Below are positions 1 through 7,600 of a stretch of 30,238 nucleotides of DNA, piece by piece (the first letter of the stretch is position 1; each line of letters begins with the position of its first letter). The position numbers and the translations under genes were made by a program. The notes beneath the pieces were generated by a model. That model had not been told where the DNA came from, ran no database searches, and worked only from the letters and a program-made list of their open reading frames with translations. Source of the stretch: JAYEHL01 sp041653935 (GTDB lineage Bacteria; Chloroflexota; Dehalococcoidia; E44-bin15); NCBI GenBank assembly GCA_041653935.1, contig JBAZEO010000022.1:1-30238 (forward strand), read 5' to 3'.

Positions 1-47
1 TCCACGATAAACCATATCGCGCTGAGAATCCATCCTGCTCCTATCAT
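1..47 (-). CDS. Small membrane protein, 5' part only
   Basis: The gene starts at an ATG at 47-45 and runs off the left edge after 15 codons. The visible N-terminus (MIGAGWILSAIWFIV) is an almost entirely hydrophobic helix. GGAGG lies 7 bases upstream. An earlier in-frame ATG at 53 abuts GGAGG too closely to be preferred. A good promoter lies just upstream at 77-105. A holin or another small membrane protein is possible, but too little is visible to decide. Confidence 0.6.
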   Translation of the reverse strand, partial: MIGAGWILSAIWFIV

Positions 48-76
48 GTTCATACCTCCACTTTATTGATAGTGGC

Positions 77-105
77 AATATAGATAGGTATTTGCAAAAA
101 GTCAA
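77..105 (-). promoter_or_regulatory. Sigma70-like promoter, TTGACT-N17-TATATT
   Basis: On the minus strand the -35 box TTGACT (105-100) and -10 box TATATT (82-77) are 17 bases apart. The predicted start near 70 leaves a leader of about 23 bases with GGAGG before the partial gene at 47. The site directly follows the structural gene at 110-595, so it begins a new transcription unit. Confidence 0.7.
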
Positions 106-109
106 GTAT

Positions 110-595
110 TTAATCATATTTTGTTCCGACCATCGCCGCTCGCCAAGTTGTACCGGCGTCGCTGGTGGTCATCTGGTATATCGTGACCTTGCTCGCAGTA
201 GTGTCTCGTGAAGGCTCGGTAGCGAACGGCCAACCCACGGAAGCGGGCCACGTCACGTCCGCCGAACCGGAAGCGGGGTTAGTGATTTCAAGCGTGAGCA
301 TGGACGCCACTTTCTCGTCGTACACGTTCGAGGGCACGTTCGTAATCGCAATGACCACAGTCCCGGAAGTGGGAAGGGTGAGCGTGTGATAGTCGCCGCT
401 ATCAAAGTCGATAGTGACAGTACTAGCGGTGACGGTGCCAAGCGGATTGAGCTTGTACGCTATCGCCCACGGGGGGGCTTGAAGGCGTTCTTCGACATCG
501 ACCTTGACGTTACGGATTTCCTGAGCGCCAAGACCGGCTTTATCGGTGTTCGCCGGTGCGCTGGTGGTATAGACGTTAGTATAACGGGAAGCCAT
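110..595 (-). CDS. Probable virion structural protein
   Basis: 161 residues, start ATG with TGAGG upstream, directly after the 30-residue zinc-ribbon gene. The sequence is rich in Thr, Ser, Val and Ala with alternating beta-strand character and no membrane segment, as in small head or tail proteins. I do not recognise the family. Its place downstream of the connector gene and before a promoter supports a minor structural role such as head completion, decoration or tail. Confidence 0.6.
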   Translation of the reverse strand: MASRYTNVYTTSAPANTDKAGLGAQEIRNVKVDVEERLQAPPWAIAYKLNPLGTVTASTVTIDFDSGDYHTLTLPTSGTVVIAITNVPSNVYDEKVASMLTLEITNPASGSADVTWPASVGWPFATEPSRDTTASKVTIYQMTTSDAGTTWRAAMVGTKYD

Positions 596-603
596 GATTT
601 ACC

Positions 604-696
604 TCACAGTAAGTTGTGACAAAACGGGCAGGTGTACCCGGCGGACTTTACCTTGACCGGAACTACCTTCTTACATGTCGAGCAATATAATTTCAT
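604..696 (-). CDS. 30-residue zinc-ribbon microprotein
   Basis: A 30-codon frame starts at 696 inside the TAATG junction with the connector gene and stops 8 bases before the next gene. It has two CxxC knuckles (CSTC near residue 5 and CPFC near residue 23), which is a minimal zinc ribbon. The junction and cysteine spacing argue that it is real. Function is unknown; no ribosome site is evident apart from coupling. Confidence 0.6.
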   Translation of the reverse strand: MKLYCSTCKKVVPVKVKSAGYTCPFCHNLL

Positions 697-1565
697 TAGC
701 AGTCTATGTACGGGAGGACCACGTTCCCGTTACTCCTTGTGAAGTTCTTATTTTTCATAAGCTGAATCTCTGAATCCGACATCTCCTCCCACATCTGCGC
801 GGCTTGCCATTCGTGTCTGCGTTTCTCCTCGAACGACGCTAGGTAGTAAGCAATAGCATCAGGCGCTTCCTCGGTGAGAGAATCCGTGTGCGTTAAAAAC
901 GTAGTCGGCCGTGCGAGGTATTTGTAGTACTTCATTTCAAGATACGTGGCTTCGTCGGTCATCGTGAACAGTCGAATCATGTTCTCGTAAATATCGTAGT
1001 AGAGCGGGTGCGACTGCGTACCGCGTATGTCGAATCCTTCCTTGTCCTCGGTACCCATCGGGAGTTTCGTCAAGTTGATGATACCGTTGCACTTCCGAAT
1101 CGAGTACGCCGCCGCTACCTGAGTGGGACCGGCCGTCGCAAGCGTCAAGTTCGTGGCATCGGTTACGGTGAGTATTTCGTACCACGTCGCGTCGTCCCAA
1201 CTGATCTGATATTTCTTGCCTGACCAGTCGGCCTCCCATGCCGTGCTCGTACCTATGACGGCTGTGGTTGCGGCGCATTCAGCGGAACCAGTCTCGTATT
1301 CCGAAGAGTCGAACCGAAGAATCCGCATAGGTCCTATCTCGACTTTGAAGTCTGAAGGAAGCGCAAGCGAGCGAGTATAAGCTGGAACGGCAACGCCGTA
1401 TTCCTCCTCCATCCACCAATAGTTGAAGTCGTCCATCACCTTGCGCATGAAGTTGGAAAGCAAGCCCTCGGTCACAGCCTGGGCCTGTGTAGTTAGAGCG
1501 GAGGGAGGAGTCGTGTCCCCGTAAACAAGAAACATCGCGCGATTATAAATATCTGAGAGCGTCAT
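696..1565 (-). CDS. Head-tail connector / tail adaptor-like protein with inserted beta domain
   Basis: 289 residues; start ATG preceded by GGGGGAGG. The N-terminal part is helical and aromatic (FNYWW near residues 47-51), followed by a strand-rich segment, as in connector proteins that dock below the portal. Residues of about 98-155 form a Thr/Ser-rich segment with the pattern GTSTAW ... GKKYQI ... YEILTV ... LTLATAG. This is a beta module that recurs as an insertion in phage structural proteins. The C-terminus is helical (EEKRRHEWQAAQMWEEM). Assignment rests on order after capsid genes and general character, not on a unique motif. Confidence 0.55.
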   Translation of the reverse strand: MTLSDIYNRAMFLVYGDTTPPSALTTQAQAVTEGLLSNFMRKVMDDFNYWWMEEEYGVAVPAYTRSLALPSDFKVEIGPMRILRFDSSEYETGSAECAATTAVIGTSTAWEADWSGKKYQISWDDATWYEILTVTDATNLTLATAGPTQVAAAYSIRKCNGIINLTKLPMGTEDKEGFDIRGTQSHPLYYDIYENMIRLFTMTDEATYLEMKYYKYLARPTTFLTHTDSLTEEAPDAIAYYLASFEEKRRHEWQAAQMWEEMSDSEIQLMKNKNFTRSNGNVVLPYIDC

Positions 1566-1574
1566 GCCTCCCCC

Positions 1575-1988
1575 CTAGTACGATGGTATGTCGTTAATGA
1601 CGGGCATAGCCAGAACCTGCCTTTGCAGAACATCCCACCGCTTCAAGCTCTCCACGTTCCAGAACAGCGTGTAGTATTCGTGGTAGAGTTCTATCAATTC
1701 GGCGTCGGGCATGAGTTCGGTGCGCTCGACCTCATTACACCCTAACCGCCGATTGACGTTGTAAATCCGGCAAACAAAAGGACGCCGTTCGTAAACGGTG
1801 CATTTGCCGTCAGATAGAAAGGCGCATGTCCCGATAGAGTCGAAGTTGTTCCCATCCAGTAAGGACTTCTCAAAGTCCGATACGTGAAAGGGTGTCTTGC
1901 AGCACTTATTGCCGCACCGTGCGCACGGAGTATCGGGTATGCGCGCGTACAAGTCATATAGCAGCCTGAGCTTCTTCTCGTATGTCAA
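1575..1988 (-). CDS. YkgJ-family cysteine-cluster protein
   Basis: 137 residues with the YkgJ/UPF0153 signature: CxxCxxxCC at residues 22-30, Cys55, Cys63 and YERRPxxCRxY ending around Cys73. The family is thought to bind zinc or an iron-sulfur cluster; its biochemical role is not settled. I chose the TTG at 1988, which puts about 20 residues before the first cysteine as in other members. The frame is open further upstream but there it overlaps the neighbouring gene and reads as shadow. It overlaps the end of the 1954-2370 gene by 35 bases. Its presence among virion genes is unusual. Confidence 0.7.
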   Translation of the reverse strand: MTYEKKLRLLYDLYARIPDTPCARCGNKCCKTPFHVSDFEKSLLDGNNFDSIGTCAFLSDGKCTVYERRPFVCRIYNVNRRLGCNEVERTELMPDAELIELYHEYYTLFWNVESLKRWDVLQRQVLAMPVINDIPSY

Positions 1989-2370
1989 CCGGTACCTTCT
2001 TTGAGTGTTTCTTCGCCAGATCGTCAGCGCTCTTTTCGTCGTCGTAGAACTCGCTCTTTGAAATAGGTATTCCGGTGCACTCGGCAGGCTTGCACTCGAT
2101 ACAGTCCTTGTCGCAGACGAAGTACTTTTCTTCGCGGACGTTGAACCGGTGCATCTCAATAGGGATCACGACTTCCCCGCCACCGCCAAGCTTCTGACCA
2201 CCCTCGCGGCGCTCGCTCTGTATAATGGCATCGGTGAAAGGAATAACAGAATCCAGACACGCCGTGCGTCCGGGGACGACAAGCGGCTTACGCTGAATAG
2301 GCACGTTGGTCGTGTATCGCTCGATTGCGATGTTGGCCCTGCTTATGACTGCGTGAATCTTCTTATTCAT
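1954..2370 (-). CDS. Hypothetical protein with a Cys cluster
   Basis: 138 residues; ATG preceded by AGGAAG, and the first gene after the terminator-like hairpin at 2393-2416. It has a compact cluster with four cysteines (CDKDCIECKPAEC, about residues 87-99) that could bind a metal, and a lysine-rich C-terminus. The 3' end overlaps the YkgJ-type gene, so the two are probably translated together. I do not recognise the family. Confidence 0.55.
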   Translation of the reverse strand: MNKKIHAVISRANIAIERYTTNVPIQRKPLVVPGRTACLDSVIPFTDAIIQSERREGGQKLGGGGEVVIPIEMHRFNVREEKYFVCDKDCIECKPAECTGIPISKSEFYDDEKSADDLAKKHSKKVPVDIREEAQAAI

Positions 2371-2392
2371 AAATCTTCCTATAATGAAAAGT

Positions 2393-2416
2393 CAGGGGGG
2401 ACTAAAAGCCCCCCTG
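2393..2416 (-). terminator. Rho-independent terminator-like hairpin
   Basis: Perfect 8-base stem CAGGGGGG / CCCCCCTG with an 8-base loop. On the minus strand it is followed by ACTTTTCATTAT. It lies just after the stop of the gene at 2422-2754 and before the next gene at 2370. The T run is short, so termination may be partial, lowering expression of the genes after the capsid group. Confidence 0.65.
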
Positions 2417-2421
2417 TTGTG

Positions 2422-2754
2422 TTACCCGTTGCAAATCGCTATGTAGTGAGTCGTTGTCGCATCAGTCTGCGCCGAAGTTCCGAGGGTAATACCCTTTGAA
2501 GCTCCGGGAGTTGTACCGCTTGAAACAGTCGGTTCGCCACCGGTGTATGGGGTGAAGCCGTTCGACGCTATAATATCATCGTCGCCTTCAACCATGTACG
2601 CTCCGGTAGCGTCAGTCATGTTCTTCTCGTACACAAAAGTCTTCACCGCTCCGTCTGTCATTGCAAAGGCCATAAAGAAATCGGGTATGAACCCAAGTTC
2701 AATGACCTGCGCTGCCGAACTTCCGGTGAACGTTCCAGTTTTGATTATCGCCAT
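2422..2754 (-). CDS. Minor virion structural protein
   Basis: 110 residues; AAGGAG upstream of ATG. The N-terminus (KTGTFTGSSAAQVIELGFIP) and the C-terminal SSGTTPG ... GITLGTS ... HYIAI pattern belong to small phage structural proteins ending in a G-F/I-T-hG-hydrophobic beta hairpin. The same ending occurs in the gene before it (2765-3499). It is the last gene before the terminator at 2393. A decoration or tail-associated protein is likely. Confidence 0.55.
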   Translation of the reverse strand: MAIIKTGTFTGSSAAQVIELGFIPDFFMAFAMTDGAVKTFVYEKNMTDATGAYMVEGDDDIIASNGFTPYTGGEPTVSSGTTPGASKGITLGTSAQTDATTTHYIAICNG

Positions 2755-2764
2755 TGTTTTCTCC

Positions 2765-3499
2765 TTACCTCCACGCCTTGTAATAGAGCGTGGCCCCTAA
2801 GACCTGAAGGTCAGTATCCGCGCCGACCGTAAACCCTATCCCACCACCGGGAGTCGTACCCGAAGAAATCGTGAACTCAGCTTCTTCATAAAGGCTGATT
2901 CCGAGAGTGGAAGTCACGGTCAAAGGATCGTCGCTGTAGATGTTGTAATCGGAAGCCGTCGAGAACGTGCTCGTCGCCCCCACCCATGAAGCACCGGCGG
3001 TAGACTGAACCGTCACGTAACCAAGACGAACATAGCCAGCGGAAGTCGCGGCGATGTCGGCAATGGCCAGAGCTTCGGTCGTGTGAGTAGCAACGGTCGA
3101 GTTAGGACCAGTCGCGATAGTCCCGTCGGCAAGCTTCTGAGAAAACCCGAGGGCACACCACGCGCTTTTGTTGATCGTGGTAGCTGCGGGGTTTGACGTT
3201 CCGGCCGCTGTAGAAGTATAACCGGTCGTGCTCTGCGAATACACCGAAGCGTAATTCACGTAAGCCTTCGTCGAGGTTACACTTATGGTCGCGGGTTCCA
3301 GAAGACCAGTCCTGCCGTGGGCTACAGGAACAATTTTGTTCGCGGTCCCTTCGGCCATATCGTTGGTCCACCACATCTTGACGCCATTATCGGGATTGAA
3401 TATCTCGACCGCGCTAGGGTAGAATCCGCAGACTTCGTTAATTGCGGCAAGCGAACTTGCATCACACGAAAGTGTCCCCGTAAATATCTGCTTATCCAT
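2765..3499 (-). CDS. Virion structural protein
   Basis: 244 residues; GAAGGAG before ATG, directly downstream of the capsid gene. Composition is Ala/Thr/Ser/Gly-rich with many predicted strands and few charges, typical of capsid decoration or tail proteins. The last 35 residues (SSGTTPGGGIGFTVGADTD then ATLYYKA) repeat the ending of the 2422-2754 protein. I infer a head decoration or tail role; no specific family is recognised. Confidence 0.55.
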   Translation of the reverse strand: MDKQIFTGTLSCDASSLAAINEVCGFYPSAVEIFNPDNGVKMWWTNDMAEGTANKIVPVAHGRTGLLEPATISVTSTKAYVNYASVYSQSTTGYTSTAAGTSNPAATTINKSAWCALGFSQKLADGTIATGPNSTVATHTTEALAIADIAATSAGYVRLGYVTVQSTAGASWVGATSTFSTASDYNIYSDDPLTVTSTLGISLYEEAEFTISSGTTPGGGIGFTVGADTDLQVLGATLYYKAWR

Positions 3500-3528
3500 T
3501 GTAATTCTCCTTCATAAGTTGGATGAAC

Positions 3529-3551
3529 GACGGGGCATGGTTAGCCCCGTC
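3529..3551 (-). terminator. Hairpin after the capsid gene
   Basis: Perfect 8-base inverted repeat GACGGGGC / GCCCCGTC with a 7-base loop, between the capsid stop and the next gene's ribosome site. On the minus strand the following sequence (GTTCATCC) has no clear T run, so it may be an mRNA-stability or partial termination element that keeps capsid mRNA abundant. Confidence 0.5.
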
Positions 3552-3561
3552 ATTTCAGATT

Positions 3562-4572
3562 TTACGTACCAGCAAGCTTGCTTTCGCATTCAACGCGTAC
3601 GGCACAGCTATCGTTGAGAATCGTGGTTACGTGCTCGACAATCGCACCTACGGTCGAACGCTGTTCGAGCGGTCCACCTTCGGTCTTGCGGTCGTGGACG
3701 TAAGTCCTGACACCGCCTTCCATTTCGGTACAGGCGTAGAAGCCCTTACCAACCAAGAGATTCGAGTACACGGTGACAGTGTCGGCACCGGTAGAAGCCC
3801 AGGTTTTGACGTTCGTGGACATGATGAAACGAACGCCGGAAACGTGCGCGCCGATCTCACCGGGGTAAAGACTCGAATAGTTGGCGTAGTGCTGAACCGG
3901 AATGAACCCGGAAGTCGCGGTCGGCCAGTAGGTAGTGTCTCCACCGCGCAGCCACGCCGCGATAGTGGGATGGATGAACATGAGATAAGCTTCCGGTATA
4001 GGCGAAGAATCGTAGCCTGACCCGGTCTTAATCATGGTCTGAATCTTTTCTACGTTGAGGTTTTCCAGAGTGGAAACCGCAGCGCGAAGGTGATACGGAG
4101 TAAACACGCCGTTGTCAACCACGGTGCGAGCACCGGAAGTCGAACCCACGTTCGTCGCGGTCACGCGGATGTAAGCAGTACCGGCGTTGATAACCGACGC
4201 TATGGTCTGGTCAACGGTATTCCCCATCATTTCGCCCATGAGTCCGACAGTCTCGGATACGATAGGGTCTATGTCGGTCATCTGTACCATGTCGGTTATG
4301 ATCGAGTACCCACCGTACTGAGCGATGGTCGAAGTGATCTGGGTGTCGTCCAGAACGAGCGGAGAAGGGGTTACGCCTTCTTCCAGAGGAGCGGTCTGTG
4401 CGGTAAGGCTTTCGATCCTGCGAAACTTGATCTGGTCGCCCGAACGCATTTTCAGCGGTCGCATCTCTGCGGCTGCTTTGTGGATGAGACGCGGCAAGAG
4501 CCTCTGAAGAAGGCGCTTGTCATAGTAAGTCCTTATAGGACTGGGTATGTCAGTCGTTTTGGTGTAATCCAT
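3562..4572 (-). CDS. Major capsid protein, N4-gp56 type
   Basis: 336 residues, near the usual size for this HK97-fold family. The N-terminal helix with paired Leu/Arg (DKRLLQRLLPRLIHK), then SGDQIKFRRIESL, APLEEGVTP and a TxITSTIAQYGGY stretch match the N4-gp56 capsid pattern that I know from phage annotation. It follows the scaffold gene, the normal order for capsid assembly. AGGA lies 8 bases upstream of the ATG, inside a small hairpin loop. A hairpin follows the gene. Confidence 0.85.
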   Translation of the reverse strand: MDYTKTTDIPSPIRTYYDKRLLQRLLPRLIHKAAAEMRPLKMRSGDQIKFRRIESLTAQTAPLEEGVTPSPLVLDDTQITSTIAQYGGYSIITDMVQMTDIDPIVSETVGLMGEMMGNTVDQTIASVINAGTAYIRVTATNVGSTSGARTVVDNGVFTPYHLRAAVSTLENLNVEKIQTMIKTGSGYDSSPIPEAYLMFIHPTIAAWLRGGDTTYWPTATSGFIPVQHYANYSSLYPGEIGAHVSGVRFIMSTNVKTWASTGADTVTVYSNLLVGKGFYACTEMEGGVRTYVHDRKTEGGPLEQRSTVGAIVEHVTTILNDSCAVRVECESKLAGT

Positions 4573-4573
4573 T

Positions 4574-4594
4574 GAGTTGTCCTGATTTCAACTC
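4574..4594 (-). promoter_or_regulatory. Hairpin carrying the capsid ribosome site in its loop
   Basis: GAGTTG / CAACTC form a 6-base stem with a 9-base loop. On the mRNA the loop holds the AGGA of the capsid ribosome site and the stem ends just before the ATG. A loop-exposed ribosome site could favour ribosome loading, or simply be chance given the short stem. Confidence 0.35.
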
Positions 4595-4596
4595 GC

Positions 4597-5292
4597 TTAG
4601 GTAGTGAAGCCCTCCACCCGTCTGACCATCTCGTCAAATTCCTTGCCGAGAGGATTCATCTTCGCGATTCGCTGAGTTTCGTCCAGAACGGGCGAAGCCG
4701 AACCGCCGACTACCGGAGGTGGTTTCCCTAAGTTAGCGTCAAGTTTTTTGGAAACCTGACCTTTCTTTTCTGCCTGTTTGCGATTCATGAGAGTTTCAGC
4801 AAGCTCGTACGCAATCTCGGGACCGCGCGGGTGGTCCATGATAATCTTGTCGAACCCGCGATACGTCGGGTTAGTGGCAATCAATTCGTCAAGAACCGCC
4901 ATGCGATCCTCGAAGTCATCATTGGCACTCGCCCTCGCCACGCTTTCGCGGAAAGAGTCCTGAAATTGTCGCTTTGCTTCTTCGGCCTGACGCTTAGACT
5001 CACGCTTGCGCAAATCGCCCATCGTGAGAATGTCGTCGTCTTTGAACTCTTCCTGCACAGGGGCCACTCGGGCCTCTATCGCATCAAGCTTCGCCTGAAT
5101 CGCTGCAAGGTTTCGTTCGTATGCCTTGTTCTCTCGGCGCAAACGGGCAAACGCCGCTGAGTCTTTATCCTGACCGGGGGTTTCAGGAGTTACACCCGAT
5201 TCTTGCTGGTCGGGGACACCAGCCTCCACCTCTGCTTCGGGGGTTGCGCTTACCTCCGGGACTTCGGCGGATACACCCTGTTCGTCACTCAT
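4597..5292 (-). CDS. Scaffolding protein
   Basis: 231 residues from ATG 5292 (GAGG upstream); earlier in-frame codons fall in the leader hairpin and are not protein-like. It is highly charged and Ala/Glu/Gln-rich: an acidic Pro-rich N-terminus, a long helical coiled-coil region (residues of about 55-140) and a basic segment before a short C-terminal helix. This fits the assembly scaffold that nucleates the procapsid and binds capsid through its C-terminus. It lies directly before the capsid gene and downstream of its own promoter at 5400-5428. Confidence 0.75.
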   Translation of the reverse strand: MSDEQGVSAEVPEVSATPEAEVEAGVPDQQESGVTPETPGQDKDSAAFARLRRENKAYERNLAAIQAKLDAIEARVAPVQEEFKDDDILTMGDLRKRESKRQAEEAKRQFQDSFRESVARASANDDFEDRMAVLDELIATNPTYRGFDKIIMDHPRGPEIAYELAETLMNRKQAEKKGQVSKKLDANLGKPPPVVGGSASPVLDETQRIAKMNPLGKEFDEMVRRVEGFTT

Positions 5293-5319
5293 AAAAAACC
5301 TCGTGTATAAAATACGAAA

Positions 5320-5349
5320 GCCCGCGCCGGGATCACTCCCAACGCGGGC
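5320..5349 (-). promoter_or_regulatory. Strong nested hairpin in the scaffold-capsid leader
   Basis: GCCCGCG (5320-5326) pairs with CGCGGGC (5343-5349), and an inner GGGA / TCCC stem closes on a 4-base loop, with a 2x2 internal loop between. On the minus strand it is followed by TTTCGTATTTTATA. It lies in the ~100-base leader after the promoter at 5400-5428. It could be a terminator for readthrough from the portal operon, a processing site, or a 5' stabilising structure. Confidence 0.55.
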
Positions 5350-5399
5350 CATCGCTACATCCTAATAAGGGGTGCGAAAGAATCCGCTAATTCGATACT

Positions 5400-5428
5400 A
5401 AAGTACTGAAATACTAAACATCTGTCAA
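5400..5428 (-). promoter_or_regulatory. Sigma70-like promoter, TTGACA-N17-TACTTT
   Basis: Consensus -35 TTGACA (5428-5423), 17-base spacer and -10 TACTTT (5405-5400) on the minus strand, after the small gene at 5438-5593 and an A/T-rich tract. It would give the scaffold, capsid and following virion genes a separate strong transcript. It closely resembles the site at 13669-13697. Confidence 0.7.
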
Positions 5429-5437
5429 GTACTTTTT

Positions 5438-5593
5438 TTAAGAATTCGTAATTTTTTTCTTGACAGAATAAAGGCAATCACGGACTCCGCCCTGCCCGTA
5501 GACCAGTTTGATGTCAATCTCGCCTGTGAGTCTGTCCGCATCGGCGGAATCCATGATTGCCAGTATTGCTTTTCTTACGTCGGGATCGTTCAA
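5438..5593 (-). CDS. Small protein between portal and scaffold
   Basis: 51 residues from a TTG start at 5593, three bases after the portal stop with GGGGT upstream. It reads as a folded domain: LNDPDVRKAILAIMDSADAD, then a beta stretch with GEIDIKLVYGQGGVRD and a lysine-rich tail. Small proteins of this kind occur at this place in podophage-like late operons. Function is unknown. The rare start codon implies low expression or coupling to portal translation. Confidence 0.55.
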   Translation of the reverse strand: MNDPDVRKAILAIMDSADADRLTGEIDIKLVYGQGGVRDCLYSVKKKITNS

Positions 5594-5596
5594 GAT

Positions 5597-7600
5597 TTAC
5601 CCCATCTTATTGTCGCCAAGTTTCACATTATCACGCTGAATCCTGAGTTCCGACTCGTACACGTCATTGGCCTTGATAGTAGCCACGCCAATCTGCGCCT
5701 GCGCCGCGATCTTAGCGACCTCGATCTTGACCTGTGCTTTCATCTGCTCCATCATCTGCTCGAACTGCATCGCCATCTGTTCGGACTGCTGCTGAGACTG
5801 AGACGTTTCAGAGACTATTTCCAGCCACCGCTCTTTCGTCTTCTTGTCGATGTCCATAAATTCAAGGGCGATCTCGTCCGGGACCGGGTTCCCCTGATGC
5901 TTCCACTCGTTGATCGTGGCAAGGTTCGCCAGCCTGTACGACGGCGTATCCTGAAGATCACCGAATCTTACGTCCCAATCGATATTTGCCCGGCCCTTGT
6001 CGAAGTCCTCCCAATACGAAGCGATCTTGTCTTGAAGCTGTTTCATCTGCTGCATGATCTGCTCGCCCTGCTGGATGAACTGCTGCTGCGCCTGCGGGTC
6101 GCCTTGCGGAGGCGGGGTGGACTGAATCTCAATCGCCTGTTTTTCAAGGTCTTTGAGTTCCTTGACGTGGGGCGTGTTCTCGCCTACGATGTTCTTGATC
6201 TTCGCGATGTCCCAATGCTTGTTGACGAGCTTGATGACGTGCTTACTCAGCATTTCGTAACCAAGCCAGATATTGTCAAGGCCGTGCTGAATCTGCGTGT
6301 AGTTGGCTCTCTCGCGAAGCTGCGCCACGCCCACGGCTTGCTGACCGGTATCGGGAACTCCAAGCATGTCTGAAGGGATTGACACCATGTCGAAGTCAGT
6401 GTTGTTTTCCTTTTCGAGCATGGAATAAGCGTCGGGAATTTTCGGGCCTTCGAATTGATCGATGTCGTTCATGTCGTCCATTTCGACAACCTGCTCGTCT
6501 CCGGTGAGGAAAGCCTTCATGTCGATGTTCGCGCCGCGCTTGACCTTGTAGCCCTTGATGTTCTTCGACAGAATGAACTCCATCATCTGAGAACGCCGTT
6601 TGTTTTTTTCAAGCTGGATGTCTCGAAGCGGACGGACCATTCCCTGAAGCTTCCATTCCCAATCGGGGCAGGTGGGGTCGAAGGTCCACATCACGGGGAT
6701 GAGAGGGTACTCATCTTCAAGGTACGGTGAAACACCGTCATAGGCCATGATGAAGTCACCTATGGAGCGCTTCATTTTGATTATGTTCGCACGTCGGTTG
6801 ACGAGCTTGTAGTCTTCCGGGTTATCGATTGATTCAAGGAATTTCTGCTCACCGCCCTTGTCGAGAATTATGTGCTCCATTGTCTGAAGGTTTATTGCGA
6901 ACGGGCGTTCTTCTGAATCGCGATACCACTTTTCAAGTACGTTGACGCGGCCCTTACCGCCGAAGCTACGGGCGGTCATGTTTTCAAGCGCGTTCTCTTC
7001 CTGATCCGGTAAACCCTCGATGTCCTTTGCAAGCTTCGGGTACATCGCTTTGAGTTCGGTCTTTGACAGGTAGGCCCGTCGGAATATATGCGAACAGTCC
7101 GAAAGATCGGGGCTATTCAGGTACGGGTCAAACAGTACGCGAAATGGGTCTTCGCGTCTGATAACTATGTCACCGTTAAGGATGTCCCGCGAGTAATCCA
7201 TGTAGACGAAGAACCACCCGATACCGCACTTAATGGCATCGTCAACCGTAGAGTCAAGCTGGTAGCTGACCGGCCGAGAAGAATACATAAGCTGTAAAAG
7301 CTGCGTGTAAACATCGGAGCGGAAGTCGTCTGCTCCTTCGTGAGGGTAGGTCTTCATCCCGTTACGGTTCTGCCTGTGGAAACCAGAAACCCAGTCCACC
7401 CTTTTCTTGATAAGGTTAATCGAAAGATATGGCTTGCCCTTCTTCTTCTTGATCCCACCCCACTGGTTCCCGAGGTAAAAGTCATCGTCCTCTTTCATCT
7501 CGTTTCTGAGTAAAGACAGGTGTGCAAGGTCGTCGTTCCACTCGCCGTAAAGGTCTTTTATTCCAACGTCTTCGCCGTATGCTTTCATGCGTTTAACCAT
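5597..7600 (-). CDS. Portal protein, P22-like
   Basis: 667 residues, in the size range of P22-type portals. Near the N-terminus it has DDFYLGNQWGG, then a SINLIKKRVDWVSGFHRQNR stretch matching the N-x-I-x-V-x-G-x-R-Q-N-R pattern of this family. The C-terminus carries long Gln/Met-rich helices (crown or barrel). The portal forms the dodecameric DNA gate at one capsid vertex and docks terminase. It follows TerL, as usual. Start may be ATG 7600 (GGGA upstream) or ATG 7588, which would give the 4-base overlap seen elsewhere. Confidence 0.88.
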   Translation of the reverse strand: MVKRMKAYGEDVGIKDLYGEWNDDLAHLSLLRNEMKEDDDFYLGNQWGGIKKKKGKPYLSINLIKKRVDWVSGFHRQNRNGMKTYPHEGADDFRSDVYTQLLQLMYSSRPVSYQLDSTVDDAIKCGIGWFFVYMDYSRDILNGDIVIRREDPFRVLFDPYLNSPDLSDCSHIFRRAYLSKTELKAMYPKLAKDIEGLPDQEENALENMTARSFGGKGRVNVLEKWYRDSEERPFAINLQTMEHIILDKGGEQKFLESIDNPEDYKLVNRRANIIKMKRSIGDFIMAYDGVSPYLEDEYPLIPVMWTFDPTCPDWEWKLQGMVRPLRDIQLEKNKRRSQMMEFILSKNIKGYKVKRGANIDMKAFLTGDEQVVEMDDMNDIDQFEGPKIPDAYSMLEKENNTDFDMVSIPSDMLGVPDTGQQAVGVAQLRERANYTQIQHGLDNIWLGYEMLSKHVIKLVNKHWDIAKIKNIVGENTPHVKELKDLEKQAIEIQSTPPPQGDPQAQQQFIQQGEQIMQQMKQLQDKIASYWEDFDKGRANIDWDVRFGDLQDTPSYRLANLATINEWKHQGNPVPDEIALEFMDIDKKTKERWLEIVSETSQSQQQSEQMAMQFEQMMEQMKAQVKIEVAKIAAQAQIGVATIKANDVYESELRIQRDNVKLGDNKMG

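Noticed and set aside
3523..4020. A 165-codon plus-strand frame
   Set aside because: Antisense to the capsid gene; its composition mirrors capsid codons.
5459..5490. TTGACA on the plus strand
   Set aside because: No -10 box follows, it lies in a minus-strand gene, and nothing is encoded downstream on that strand.
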